The notes under the pieces were generated by a model, which saw nothing but the letters and a program-made list of their open reading frames with translations, had not been told where the DNA came from and ran no database searches. A program made the translations under genes and the position numbers. From assembly GCA_002490775.1 (NCBI GenBank), contig DKUR01000053.1, forward strand, positions 1-25,773: a stretch of DNA of 25,773 nt. The letters run 5' to 3'. Source of the stretch: Lachnospiraceae bacterium UBA7199 (GTDB lineage: Bacteria; Bacillota; Clostridia; Lachnospirales; Lachnospiraceae). Positions 1 to 7,563 of this stretch are shown piece by piece (position 1 is the first letter of the stretch; each line of letters starts with the position of its first letter).

Positions 1-60
1 CTTGGGAGCCACCAGTTTCCTGCTTGGGAGCCACCCAGAAGTTTCTGCCTTGAGAGCCAC
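1..60. repeat. Left terminal repeats of the IS21 element (three copies of a 13-mer)
   Basis: The 13-mer CTTGGGAGCCACC occurs at 1-13 and 23-35, and again with one change (CTTGAGAGCCACC) at 48-60. IS21-family ends typically hold several short direct repeats that bind the transposase. The copies are spaced 22 and 25 nt apart. The same motif appears inverted at the right end. Confidence 0.9.
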
Positions 61-135
61 CCCAGACACAAGATGTAGAGGTACTGCCCCTGCTGGATTA
101 AGCTATAGCAGAGACAGTATTTAATAAGATGATGA

Positions 136-903
136 TTATGATTCTATCTCATCCACAAGCTTTTTCAGTTTCCTTGAATCATACAGCTTTCTTAAATTTG
201 TTTCACTTGCAGGAATTTCATAGGCGTTATGGATGATTCTGTCCATGATGGAATCCGCCTGCGTCCCGCCACCAAGCCTGTTATGCCATTCATCGACAGG
301 ATACTGTCCGACAAAGATTGTTGAGTTATTGCCACTGCGTTGTTCAAACAGCTCATAGAGATTCTTGGCATCCTTTTCGGTAAGCTTGTAATTCAGCCAT
401 TCATCAAGAATAAGTATCTGATAGTTGCCAATCCTTTTCCTATATTTTGTAAGTTCCCTGAGGTTGTTGCTCTGGTTCTCAAAGTTGCGCATCAGGTCAG
501 GCATCCTGATATATAAAACCCGGTATGTCTGCCTGCACGCTTCCACGCCAAGGGCGCATGCAAGGTAAGTCTTTCCCGCACCGGTCGGTCCTGTGATGAC
601 AAGATTTGTTGCATTGGCGACAAATCCCATTGTGGCGAGATTTAAGATAGTGGACTTTTTTATCTGTCTGGAATCGTAATCCAGTGATTCCAGGCTTGCG
701 GAAGGGTATTTAAAATAAGCATTCTTGATAAGCCTGTTTATGAGTCTGTTCTCCCGCTCCTGTATCAGTGTTTCAAGGAGCAGCTCCAGACGCTTTTCGT
801 AGCTTAGAACCACGAGTTTTATATCTTTTTCCTGCATTTCTATGATTCTTGCAAGGCCGCTTAATTCCAATACCGATAAACTCTTTTTTATTTCAATGTT
901 CAT
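136..903 (-). CDS. istB: IS21 helper ATPase IstB
   Basis: This is a 255-residue AAA+ ATPase related to DnaA/DnaC that helps IstA with target choice and strand transfer. A Walker A motif GPTGAGKT lies at residues 105-112 and a Walker B ILILDEW at 163-169. The start at 903 is chosen because it gives the usual IstB N-terminus (MNIEIKK...) and has AAAGGAGAG upstream; reading further upstream in this frame would only run into istA. It overlaps the istA stop by 11 nt (893-903), which implies translational coupling. The frame is intact and of normal length, unlike its partner. Confidence 0.93.
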   Translation of the reverse strand: MNIEIKKSLSVLELSGLARIIEMQEKDIKLVVLSYEKRLELLLETLIQERENRLINRLIKNAYFKYPSASLESLDYDSRQIKKSTILNLATMGFVANATNLVITGPTGAGKTYLACALGVEACRQTYRVLYIRMPDLMRNFENQSNNLRELTKYRKRIGNYQILILDEWLNYKLTEKDAKNLYELFEQRSGNNSTIFVGQYPVDEWHNRLGGGTQADSIMDRIIHNAYEIPASETNLRKLYDSRKLKKLVDEIES

Positions 904-2437
904 TAGTCGTCTCTCCTTTTCTGTAGTAATCCGCGCCCCTGACAATTCCGGATTTTTTATTATTTTCCCTAAAATCTGTGAATTCTTTTGCACTGTTTAT
1001 GCTCTTGGCGTGGGAATAGATGGTTTTATAATAAGGCATATGGTACTGTCTGAGTGCTTTATCACATGCTTTTTCAAGAATTTCCGGCGAATAAATATCA
1101 GCTATGGCAAGTATGGCTCTTGCTGTCTGCACTTGCTGTTCTTCCACTTTTGCCTCGTCAAACATCCTGCGGATTACCTCAAAGGTTTTGGGACCTGTTT
1201 CCCTTGCCCTGTCGCGCAGGGAATCCACGGACAGAGTTTTTTGGAGCGGGAAAGGCAGATGGGCTTGTTCTGTTCGCATGCCGTTTGTCATATGTCTGGG
1301 AAGAATCTGATGCCTTGCTATTTCTGTTCTGTTATAATAGATGAATACAAGATGGCTGTTAAATTTGACATCCGCCTTGCATCCGATATACCTGTATGGA
1401 ACGGAATACTGGCCTTTGTTCCACCATATATGGGAGTTGCTGCCGGCTTTATGCCCATAAGACCATTCACAGACTTCATAGGGGATAAGCGGCAGGGCTC
1501 TCAGATATGGTTTTTCTTCCGTTTCAAAGATGCTCCGGCGGCTGCCGGGGCGTTTTTGGAAAGGCGTATCATTGAAATCTTTCACCGCTTTCCGGATACC
1601 GGCATTTAATGCAGCTAATGATGCGGATACATCGTTCCTGAGTTTTGCGATGACAGCCGTGGCAATCTTACCTACAGAACCTTCAACGCTTGCTTTGTGT
1701 TTCGGCTTTTTGACACCTGTGGGCATAATGGCAACGGAATAATATTCGCCAAGGGAAAGATAGGCCTCATTTAGTATGAACTCGCCTCTTTTGGGATGTG
1801 AGGTCACTCCGGTTTTCAGGTTATCACAGACAATTTTTACCGGGATCCCGCCAAAGAACTGCAACATGTTCACATGACAGGAAAGCCATGCTTTTTCATT
1901 CATGCTTGTTGTAGCTTCCACGTAGATTATCTGGCTGTAGGGCATTGTTGCAACAAACAGGTATGCTGTTACACGCTCACCGGTATCGGGCTCTGTATAG
2001 CTCATTGCAGGACCTGACCAGTCAACTTCAACCTCTAATCCGGGCTTGTGTTCTATATGGCTCGTATAGTTTTTATCTGCCGTGAATTTCTTATAATTTT
2101 TAGCAAATGTTATATAAGAACACGCATTTGCTCTGTCTTTCTCACATTTGGCACAGTATTCTTCTCAAAGGAGCTTCTCTGTGACGCCGGTCTTCCTTAA
2201 CTCCCTATGAACGTAAGAATAATCAACCGGAGCATATCTGGGTTTATATTTGAACTTGTCCGGATAAAACAGTTCATAAAGCCTGTCATCATCCCATAAT
2301 CTGCCTGACTGTAAAAACAATGCCTGCACCTCGGCTACAGTATTTCTGGATGCACCTAAAACTTTTGATACCTCCCTTGCGCTTAGATTTTTTCCCAGAA
2401 GTTCTAAAATACTTCTGACTTTTGTCTTCTTAAACAT
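893..2437 (-). pseudogene. istA: IS21 transposase IstA, interrupted by an in-frame TGA
   Basis: Read continuously, this is a 514-codon IstA-sized frame. It has an N-terminal helix-turn-helix (SAREVSKVLGASRNTV) and a DDE core: the first Asp in VEVDWSG, the second in VCDNLKTG and the Glu in KHKASVEGSVG. A TGA at 2165-2167 (minus strand) follows ...TEKLL and precedes EEYCAK, where IstA proteins commonly have LLWEEY, so a single TGG-to-TGA change explains the break. There is no frameshift: both sides are in the same frame. The first start at 2437 has an AGGAGG site 7 nt away. A 90-residue HTH fragment would be made. The next ATG (2005) lies after the first catalytic Asp, so an active enzyme is not expected unless the stop is read through. 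Confidence 0.88.
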
Positions 2438-2535
2438 AAAAAGACCTCCTTATAGATTATTTGGTTTTACTGCATCAGCAGTTCTCCAAGAACAACTATA
2501 AGGAGATTTATAGTGAAATCAAATATGTGTGTTAC
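2438..2535 (-). promoter_or_regulatory. istA promoter candidate and Shine-Dalgarno-masking hairpin
   Basis: On the minus strand, GTAACA (2535-2530), 17 nt and TATAAA (2512-2507) form a plausible promoter that would start transcription near 2500. A 10-bp inverted repeat pairs 2496-2505 with 2446-2455. The inner arm contains the istA Shine-Dalgarno AAGGAGG (2451-2445), so the outer arm acts as an anti-SD. A transcript from the native promoter would begin inside the outer arm, whereas read-through transcripts from outside would carry all of it. Two small inner hairpins occur at 2470-2481 and 2481-2493. The pairing is seen directly; its regulatory role is inferred. Confidence 0.55.
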
Positions 2536-2548
2536 CACAATATGTTGT

Positions 2549-2615
2549 GGCGGCTCTGAAGATGGAAAATATCATTTCTGGGTGGCTCTCAAGCAGGAAA
2601 CTGGTGGCTCCCAAG
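2549..2615. repeat. Right terminal repeats of the IS21 element
   Basis: Read on the minus strand, the 13-mer is exact at 2603-2615, has one change at 2581-2593 and is degenerate (two further changes) at 2549-2561. This mirrors the three-copy layout of the left end and marks the element boundary. Confidence 0.85.
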
Positions 2616-2619
2616 GAGG

Positions 2620-3204
2620 ATAATATTCATTCTCTGTGGCACTGGCTTAAGGCTGGGTGAATTGTTAGCATTAAAATGGAGCAAGGTCGATCTTGAACGC
2701 AGAATTATCAAGATTGAGAGAACGCAGACAGAGTATACGGACTATGACACCAATTCCAAAATCTACGAGGAAAGTACTCCGAAGAACAAGACTTCCCGCA
2801 GAACCATAGTCATCAATGATTTTACTTATAAATGGCTGATGGAGCAGAAACGCAGGACTAAGCAGGCGGGGATTGAAAGTGAGTATGTCATTCCTGCAAA
2901 TAGTGGAAAGATGGTAAAGGAGAGCAATATTACCAATACTTTCAAAGCTTTTTGTAATAATGTTGGAGTGGAATATAAGCCCTCGCATACCTGCAGAAGG
3001 AGTTATGTAACCAACTGTCTGGATAAAGGCATGAAGCTGGCATTGGTTTCAAAAAATGTAGGACATAAGAATAAGAGTACAACTTTAAACACCTATTATA
3101 AGTGCAAAAACGATTACGAAGACAATCTGGCTATACAGAATGAAATCTTTAAAATATATGATTTCGACTTTGGCGGTGAGCAAGTGGAAGCTATGTTTGC
3201 ATAA
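2620..3204 (+). pseudogene. Tyrosine recombinase (integrase), C-terminal catalytic half only
   Basis: The frame is open from the IS boundary and reads ILCGTGLRLGELLALKWSKVDL, the box I region of phage and conjugative-element integrases with its catalytic Arg. Downstream come the HTCRRSY box (H-x2-R) and GHKNKSTTLNTYYK, which holds the last catalytic His and the nucleophilic Tyr. The arm-binding and core-binding N-terminal domains (about 170-200 residues) are absent, replaced by the IS. A TTG at 2662 could start a 180-residue product, but it would lack the box I Arg. The gene therefore looks disrupted by, or fused to, the IS insertion. It points to a former prophage or integrative element whose remainder is not in this window. 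Confidence 0.85.
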
Positions 3205-3672
3205 TGTTCTCAAAAGGGTTGATGGCAACAATAAAAAGTGTTGCCAATAACACGAAAAGAACATAAGTTCGATATAAGCTCTTGGAGAAAAATTGGTGCA
3301 GGAAGTGCCTGAAATACTGGCATTGCAGACCATGAAGCAAACGTTATGCAAAATCACAAAAAGTTGGAAACCCTGATAAACACTGGCTTCCAGCGCACCC
3401 TTTGCGAAGCAAGGGTGTGGCAACAACTTGGCAGCACCCAAAATCACCCCAAAAAGAAGCCTTAAACATAGCGGAAGCCCCCAAAACCGCGGCTTCCGCA
3501 GTCCCAAAGGCTTCCTTAGGGGAGGATAAGTATTTAATTTATCTGTCGTAATTGTGGTTCCCCGCCGCGGCAGTCCGCTGCGGTTGTCCCGTTTAATCAA
3601 AGGAGGGGGATTCCATTGATTAGTAGTATTATTACCCCGTAAATCAGGCTTTATTCAATAAATATAAAAAAA
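3205..3672. other. Hairpin-rich non-coding spacer after the integrase remnant
   Basis: I see no convincing gene in this stretch. It holds several inverted repeats. TGGCAACA/TGTTGCCA (3223-3230/3239-3246) sits 18 nt after the integrase stop but has no T-run. CACCCTT/AAGGGTG pairs at 3396-3402/3411-3417. A nested pair has GAAGCCTT/AAGGCTTC outside (3456-3463/3507-3514) and GCGGAAGCC/GGCTTCCGC inside (3471-3479/3491-3499). A strong AAAGGAGG-like site near 3600 leads only to an 8-codon frame (TTG 3616 to TAA 3642). This may be the decayed end of the integrative element or a dispersed non-coding repeat. Confidence 0.5.
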
Positions 3673-3673
3673 T

Positions 3674-3702
3674 TTTACAATTATTTAATTTTAAGATATA
3701 AT
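3674..3702 (+). promoter_or_regulatory. Sigma-A-type promoter for the SEC-C gene
   Basis: TTTACA (3674-3679), a 17-nt spacer and a perfect TATAAT (3697-3702) lie 42 nt ahead of the SEC-C start. This is the clearest promoter in the window. Confidence 0.8.
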
Positions 3703-3744
3703 GTACGCGAAGAATAGATTTTTCTAAGGATTGAGGAGGAAATT

Positions 3745-4251
3745 ATGGCATTACTAAAAAAATGGCGTGACATGGCCTATTCAGAGACAGCAAATAAAGG
3801 AGATCTGCAAAGACTCTGGGCAGAATATTTTCAGAAAGAAAAGGAGATTTATGCAGAGCTTTTGAAAAATCCTGACGAAGTGGTTAATGGAACGGTAAAA
3901 GAGCTTGCAGAGAAATACAATGTGGATATTATGACTATGACCGGATTTTTAGATGGGATTAATGATAGCTTGAAGGAAGCAAATCCTATTGAAGAGATGG
4001 AAGAAGATACCAGCTTAAACCTTGGGTTTGATAAGGAGCTTCTTTATAAAAATATGGTAGCGGCAGGAGCTGACTGGCTCTACGAACTGCCCGAGTGGGA
4101 AGAGATTTTTGATGAGGACAAGCGTAAAGCGCTTTACAGGGAGCAGAAGTCGTCCACTACAATTGTAAAGCCGGATAAAGTATATCCAAATGATCCCTGT
4201 CCCTGTGGAAGCGGCAAGAAATATAAAAAATGCTGCGGAAAGAAGGGCTGA
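3745..4251 (+). CDS. SEC-C motif protein of unknown function
   Basis: This is a 168-residue acidic protein that ends in a SEC-C zinc-binding motif, PNDPCPCGSGKKYKKCCG, the same module found at the C-terminus of SecA. The first 130 residues are predicted helical and Glu/Lys-rich, with no signal peptide or membrane segment, so it is cytoplasmic. The start is supported by GAGGAGGA 4-5 nt upstream and by the promoter at 3674-3702. Its TGA (4249-4251) overlaps the ATG of the next gene by one base, so the two are translationally coupled. SEC-C modules usually mediate protein or ribosome contacts; the specific role here is unknown. Confidence 0.85.
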   Translation: MALLKKWRDMAYSETANKGDLQRLWAEYFQKEKEIYAELLKNPDEVVNGTVKELAEKYNVDIMTMTGFLDGINDSLKEANPIEEMEEDTSLNLGFDKELLYKNMVAAGADWLYELPEWEEIFDEDKRKALYREQKSSTTIVKPDKVYPNDPCPCGSGKKYKKCCGKKG

Positions 4252-4706
4252 TGGACAGCCGGGTAGAGCAGGCTGTTTCCACTTTTGAAGAAGGATTTAC
4301 CTGCGCCCAGTCAGTATTTGCCACCTATGCGGATTTGTTTGGGATGGATAGGGAAACAGCGTTAAAACTGGCCAGTCCATTGGGCGGCGGTATCGGCAGG
4401 ATGCGTGAAGTATGCGGAGTAGTGTCAGCAATGGCGCTGCTTGCAGGACTGAAAGAGGGGAATACAGATCCTGAAAATGAAGAAGGCAAGGAAAAGATTT
4501 ATCTGCTGACCAGGCAAATGGCAGATAAATTTAAACGAAAGAATAAAACAATTATCTGTCGTGAACTTTTAGGAATAGAAGGCATGGAGGAAAGCGCAAA
4601 ACCTTCAAAGCGTACAGAAGAATATTATAATAGCAGGCCTTGCAGCAAGCTGGTGGCAGACGCTTCCAGGATTATCGAGGAAATGCTGCTTGATGAGGAA
4701 ATATAG
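4251..4706 (+). CDS. C_GCAxxG_C_C family protein
   Basis: This is a 151-residue protein of the C_GCAxxG_C_C family, which is linked in other genomes to redox or metal handling. The conserved cysteines are visible: Cys18 in FTCAQS, Cys55 in the glycine-rich PLGGGIGRMREVCG stretch, Cys103 in ICRELLG and Cys131 in RPCSKLV. There is no signal peptide. I place the start at 4251, overlapping the SEC-C stop, because residues before it are just the SEC-C tail in another frame and an AGAAGGG site sits about 5 nt upstream. The family GCAxxG signature is imperfect (CGVVSAMALLAG). The substrate is unknown. Confidence 0.82.
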   Translation: MDSRVEQAVSTFEEGFTCAQSVFATYADLFGMDRETALKLASPLGGGIGRMREVCGVVSAMALLAGLKEGNTDPENEEGKEKIYLLTRQMADKFKRKNKTIICRELLGIEGMEESAKPSKRTEEYYNSRPCSKLVADASRIIEEMLLDEEI

Positions 4707-4744
4707 CGTATCACAATGAAAACAAAATAGTAACAAAGCAGTAA

Positions 4745-4780
4745 AGCGTATAGAAAACCAGTCTATACGCTCTATTTTTA
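4745..4780 (+). terminator. Rho-independent terminator after the SEC-C/C_GCAxxG pair
   Basis: A 9-bp stem AGCGTATAG/CTATACGCT (4745-4753/4763-4771) with a 9-nt loop is followed by a T-rich tail CTATTTTTA. It separates the two-gene unit from the exopolysaccharide operon. Confidence 0.8.
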
Positions 4781-5149
4781 GCGATAAACCGGCCTGTGGA
4801 GCGTGACAGAATTTGATGCAGGTGGATTTTAAAAAAGAAATTTCAGCCTGTCTTAAATCATAAATATCCCATAATAAGTGCGACTTGTCACATAAAGTAG
4901 AAAAATGAATAGTTAAAATGGTATGCTGACAAGGTAGGTTTTGTGTTGTTTATACTCTAATGGGACATATTTAGACACGAAAAATGCAGATTTGCCAATA
5001 TTTGCGCATTTTTTTCCATTCATGTCCACTTCAAATAATTCTCTTTTTTTATAAAAAATTTTATATTAAAATTAAGATATCTAAAAAAGCAAATACTATA
5101 AAAAGCCATACTATTTTTTCTATATTAAGTAATTGCGAAAGGAGCAGCG
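4781..5149 (+). promoter_or_regulatory. AT-rich leader of the exopolysaccharide operon
   Basis: This is 369 bases without a gene. A weak promoter candidate is CTGACA (4926-4931), 19 nt, TATACT (4951-4956). Downstream of it, AAAAATGC (4980-4987) and GCATTTTT (5006-5013) form an 8-bp, A/T-rich stem followed by further Ts, which could act as a weak terminator or attenuator inside the leader. The last 100 bases are very AT-rich. AAAGGAG at 5138-5144 is the ribosome binding site of the first gene. I looked for c-di-GMP-I and c-di-GMP-II riboswitch signatures and saw none. The regulatory reading is tentative. Confidence 0.35.
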
Positions 5150-6688
5150 TTGGTAACGGAAAGAAAATCAAAGGCAGTCAAAAGGATTAATTCATTTGCA
5201 GCATTTTTCCGGCATCTTGCTGCCCAAAAAAGGCGTATTAATGAGGAGATGGAAGGAAAGTATTCTCCCTCGCTGATTGCTTTGTGTGCGGCTTTTGGAG
5301 CAGCGGTCTTAATGATCCTGATGCTGTTTGTGCCTAAGTATCTGGGGGTTGGAGATGACGGTTCTTTTTACCAGGTAATGGAAGCCGCTGGCATTTCATA
5401 TGTTTCAGATACAGCAGCAAAGGATAGCAATGAATTTTTTAACAGAGTGTACGTTTATGATTCATCAGGATACCCTCAGAGAGATAAAATGTTAAACAGT
5501 CAGATACTGATTGTAAAGGCTGCTGTCAAACTGGACAATCTTATCACAGGAGACAATTATTTTGATATCCGTATGCTGGCGCTGGTTTATGGCATTTTTT
5601 ATGTTCCAGCCGTTTATTTGCTGATTAGACAGGCATGTATGAGGGTGAAAAGATTTTCGGAAGGAATTGTCATCGGGGGTTTAGGAGTGCTTATTTTTGC
5701 AGATGTTGCATATATTACTTATTTTAATTCCCTATATCCTGAGGCAGTATGGTTTATCAGTCTTTTATATTGTGTTGCAGGAGCTGTTTCCTTTCAGGAA
5801 AACCGAAGCCTTTTAAGAGAATTTGGAAGTCTTTTTCTGATTGCAGGGAGCGCAATTGTTCTCATGACTTCAAGAGCACAGTGTGCTTTTATCGGAATCA
5901 TTTTTGCAATATACTGTCTGAAGTTTTTGCTTACCCGAAAGGAATGGAGCTTTCGGGTGGCGTGTGTATTGACAAGTTTTGTGTTAAGTATCATGGCTAT
6001 TGCAGGAATGGCTGGACTGGAAAGTGATTTTACCCAAACAGATAAATTTCATGCCATGAGCCGGGGGGTATTGTTTGGATCAAATGATCCGTCAGAAACT
6101 TTAAAGGAATTTGGAATAGACACCTCATTTGAACTTTTGGCGGACGCATCTGTTTATGATCCGATTCCGCTTGTAAGGGTGGAGGAAGAAATTATAAGAG
6201 AAAATTTTTTAAATAAATATTCCGTGTCTGATATTGGAAGGTATTATATCCGGCATCCGGGAAAGTTCATACGGATGATGGATATTGCTATCAAATCCTG
6301 CTTTGGAATAAGGAGGGATCAGTGTGGAAATTATGAAAAAAGCGTAGGCCTTCCGGGCGGAGCAAGAAGCCCGTTTTGGTCGTTGTTTAGTAGATTTAAA
6401 GATAGTTCCGCACCAAAAACAATAGGCTATCTGCTGGTTTTAGTGATCGCATCCTGCCTGCTGTTTGGAAAGGAATATTCTCTTCGGCCTTTAGAGGATA
6501 AACGGAGTACAGTGCTTTTGGACAGCATAGCAGTACTTTTGCTGATTTGTATCAGTCAGGCGGGGATAACAATTGTTAATAGCGGGGATGCGGCAATGAT
6601 CCGGCATTGCTTTTTAGTCAGTGCCAGTATGGACATTATGACTTATTTTGTATTTGCACAAATTGCACACAAATTAGATATTTTTTAA
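5150..6688 (+). CDS. Multi-pass membrane protein, GT-C-like, first gene of the exopolysaccharide operon
   Basis: This is a 512-residue protein with a basic cytoplasmic N-terminus (1-40) and a first membrane segment at about 41-62. An acidic outer motif GVGDDGSFY (Asp69-Asp70) follows directly, then roughly eight to ten more hydrophobic segments. An acidic motif in the first outside loop is the hallmark of GT-C enzymes that use polyprenyl-phosphate sugars. I therefore infer a membrane glycosyltransferase that decorates the polymer, perhaps of the WsfD kind, but I cannot name the substrate. The start is TTG, supported by AAAGGAG at 5138-5144 with 5-nt spacing; no ATG gives a better start. The next gene begins 11 nt downstream. 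Confidence 0.7.
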   Translation: MVTERKSKAVKRINSFAAFFRHLAAQKRRINEEMEGKYSPSLIALCAAFGAAVLMILMLFVPKYLGVGDDGSFYQVMEAAGISYVSDTAAKDSNEFFNRVYVYDSSGYPQRDKMLNSQILIVKAAVKLDNLITGDNYFDIRMLALVYGIFYVPAVYLLIRQACMRVKRFSEGIVIGGLGVLIFADVAYITYFNSLYPEAVWFISLLYCVAGAVSFQENRSLLREFGSLFLIAGSAIVLMTSRAQCAFIGIIFAIYCLKFLLTRKEWSFRVACVLTSFVLSIMAIAGMAGLESDFTQTDKFHAMSRGVLFGSNDPSETLKEFGIDTSFELLADASVYDPIPLVRVEEEIIRENFLNKYSVSDIGRYYIRHPGKFIRMMDIAIKSCFGIRRDQCGNYEKSVGLPGGARSPFWSLFSRFKDSSAPKTIGYLLVLVIASCLLFGKEYSLRPLEDKRSTVLLDSIAVLLLICISQAGITIVNSGDAAMIRHCFLVSASMDIMTYFVFAQIAHKLDIF

Positions 6689-6699
6689 GGGGTAAAGTA

Positions 6700-7563
6700 A
6701 TGGTAAAAAAGAGAACTACAGGATATTTGCTGCAGGATGCAGGACTGGTATTACTGCTGTTATGCATTGGAGGAGCAGCGCTTGCAGTAGGAATTGTGGA
6801 AGAGGCATTGAAGATTGAATTTGTTGTCATGCTGATGGGAACTTTTCTTGCAATTTTGTTGGCGGGATTTAAACTGACAGGTATTTCAGTCGTGACCGGA
6901 GCATTTGAAATACTGCTGTATACAGCCTATAAGCTTTTTTCATTTTTTACTTATGCAAGGGAAATAGAACCAATTTGTTATGTGTGGATTGTTCTTCCCC
7001 TTTTGTCAGTGGGGGCAATGGCAGCGTTTATCTATGGCAGCCGGCAGACAGAATTGGAAAATGATGTGTTAAAGGAACAGGTGGAGGAACTGGTTTTAGT
7101 CAATTCCCTCACAGGCCTGTATAATTTGCGTAGTCTGTATATCGATCTTCAAAAACAGGTGGCTTATTCTGAGCGGAACCATATGACAGTTTCCCTAATG
7201 ATTGTAAAACTTAAGTTTGGCCAGGAACTAAAAAAAGTTCTTTCAAGAAGGAACTTTGAAGCTTTGATTCAAAGGATGGCAGTGATTATTACAGATGCAG
7301 TCCGACTGGAGGATAGAACCTATTCTTTGGACAATGAAGGCATGGTTGGGGTTATTTTGACCTGCGATCAGGAAAACAGTAAATTTGTGCGGGACAGAAT
7401 TCGTGCAAATTTGGAGAAAAAAGATGCATTTGCAGGTATTGTGGAGAGGGCAATCAGGGTAGAGGTAAAAATTGCCTGCCTGGAATATGATGAGGAAAAA
7501 TATGGTTCAGACATGATTTTATTTAAACAGAAGGTGGAGAATGAACTGCAGTATGATGTATAA
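6700..7563 (+). CDS. Membrane protein with degenerate GGDEF domain and intact RxxD I-site (putative c-di-GMP receptor)
   Basis: This is a 287-residue protein. About four membrane segments lie in residues 8-112, followed by a short helical linker (114-134) and a GGDEF-type domain that starts with SLTGLYN (136-142). The catalytic GGDEF position aligns with DNEGM (211-215), so diguanylate cyclase activity should be lost. The inhibitory site upstream, R202-L-E-D205, is conserved at the correct spacing from that position. This is the pattern of PelD-type receptors, which bind c-di-GMP through the I-site and activate polysaccharide synthesis. The adjacent GT2 synthase has no PilZ domain, so this protein is the likely c-di-GMP sensor. 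The start at 6700 has AAGGGG about 8 nt upstream. A longer frame from 6607 would overlap the previous gene and is rejected. Confidence 0.82.
   Translation: MVKKRTTGYLLQDAGLVLLLLCIGGAALAVGIVEEALKIEFVVMLMGTFLAILLAGFKLTGISVVTGAFEILLYTAYKLFSFFTYAREIEPICYVWIVLPLLSVGAMAAFIYGSRQTELENDVLKEQVEELVLVNSLTGLYNLRSLYIDLQKQVAYSERNHMTVSLMIVKLKFGQELKKVLSRRNFEALIQRMAVIITDAVRLEDRTYSLDNEGMVGVILTCDQENSKFVRDRIRANLEKKDAFAGIVERAIRVEVKIACLEYDEEKYGSDMILFKQKVENELQYDV

Larger units (their letters stand above)
1..2615 (-). mobile_element. IS21-family insertion sequence with a broken istA
   Basis: The element carries the two-gene istA-istB arrangement typical of IS21, both read on the minus strand with an 11-nt overlap. 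Near-identical inverted ends bound it: positions 1-36 match the reverse complement of 2580-2615 at 35 of 36 positions. IS21 elements transpose through a DDE transposase (IstA) and an AAA+ ATPase helper (IstB). Here istA contains an in-frame stop, so this copy is probably not autonomous. The window begins exactly at the left terminal repeat, so the true left tip, and any target-site duplication, may lie outside. The outer tip at the right is also uncertain: the repeat ends at 2615 but the element could extend to about 2629. It abuts a truncated integrase gene. Confidence 0.9.

Noticed and set aside
1..60. Short direct repeats as a CRISPR fragment
   Set aside because: The repeats are 13 nt with 9-12 nt between them, recur inverted at 2549-2615, and flank istA/istB, so they are IS21 end repeats.
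842..1742. Plus-strand open frames opposite istA/istB
   Set aside because: They are antisense to well-supported IS21 genes, show no domain pattern and are best explained as shadows.
2165..2167. TGA in istA read as Trp by an altered genetic code
   Set aside because: TGA terminates several intact genes here, including the SEC-C protein (4249-4251), the GT2 (10472-10474) and the 74-residue membrane protein (17882-17884).
3085..3600. A 171-codon open frame on the minus strand
   Set aside because: It overlaps the end of the integrase remnant and the hairpin-rich spacer, has no convincing ribosome binding site, and its composition follows the inverted repeats. I treat it as a chance frame in a non-coding repeat.
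4230..4250. Earlier start for the C_GCAxxG protein
   Set aside because: It adds seven residues that overlap the SEC-C motif in another frame; ATG 4251 gives standard stop-start coupling.
4781..5149. c-di-GMP riboswitch ahead of the exopolysaccharide operon
   Set aside because: I expected one given the c-di-GMP theme, but neither the class I nor the class II signature sequences are visible.
7541..7563. Frameshift between the GGDEF-like and DUF2334-like genes
   Set aside because: The overlap joins a complete C-terminus to a start with its own ribosome binding site and signal peptide, so it is normal translational coupling.
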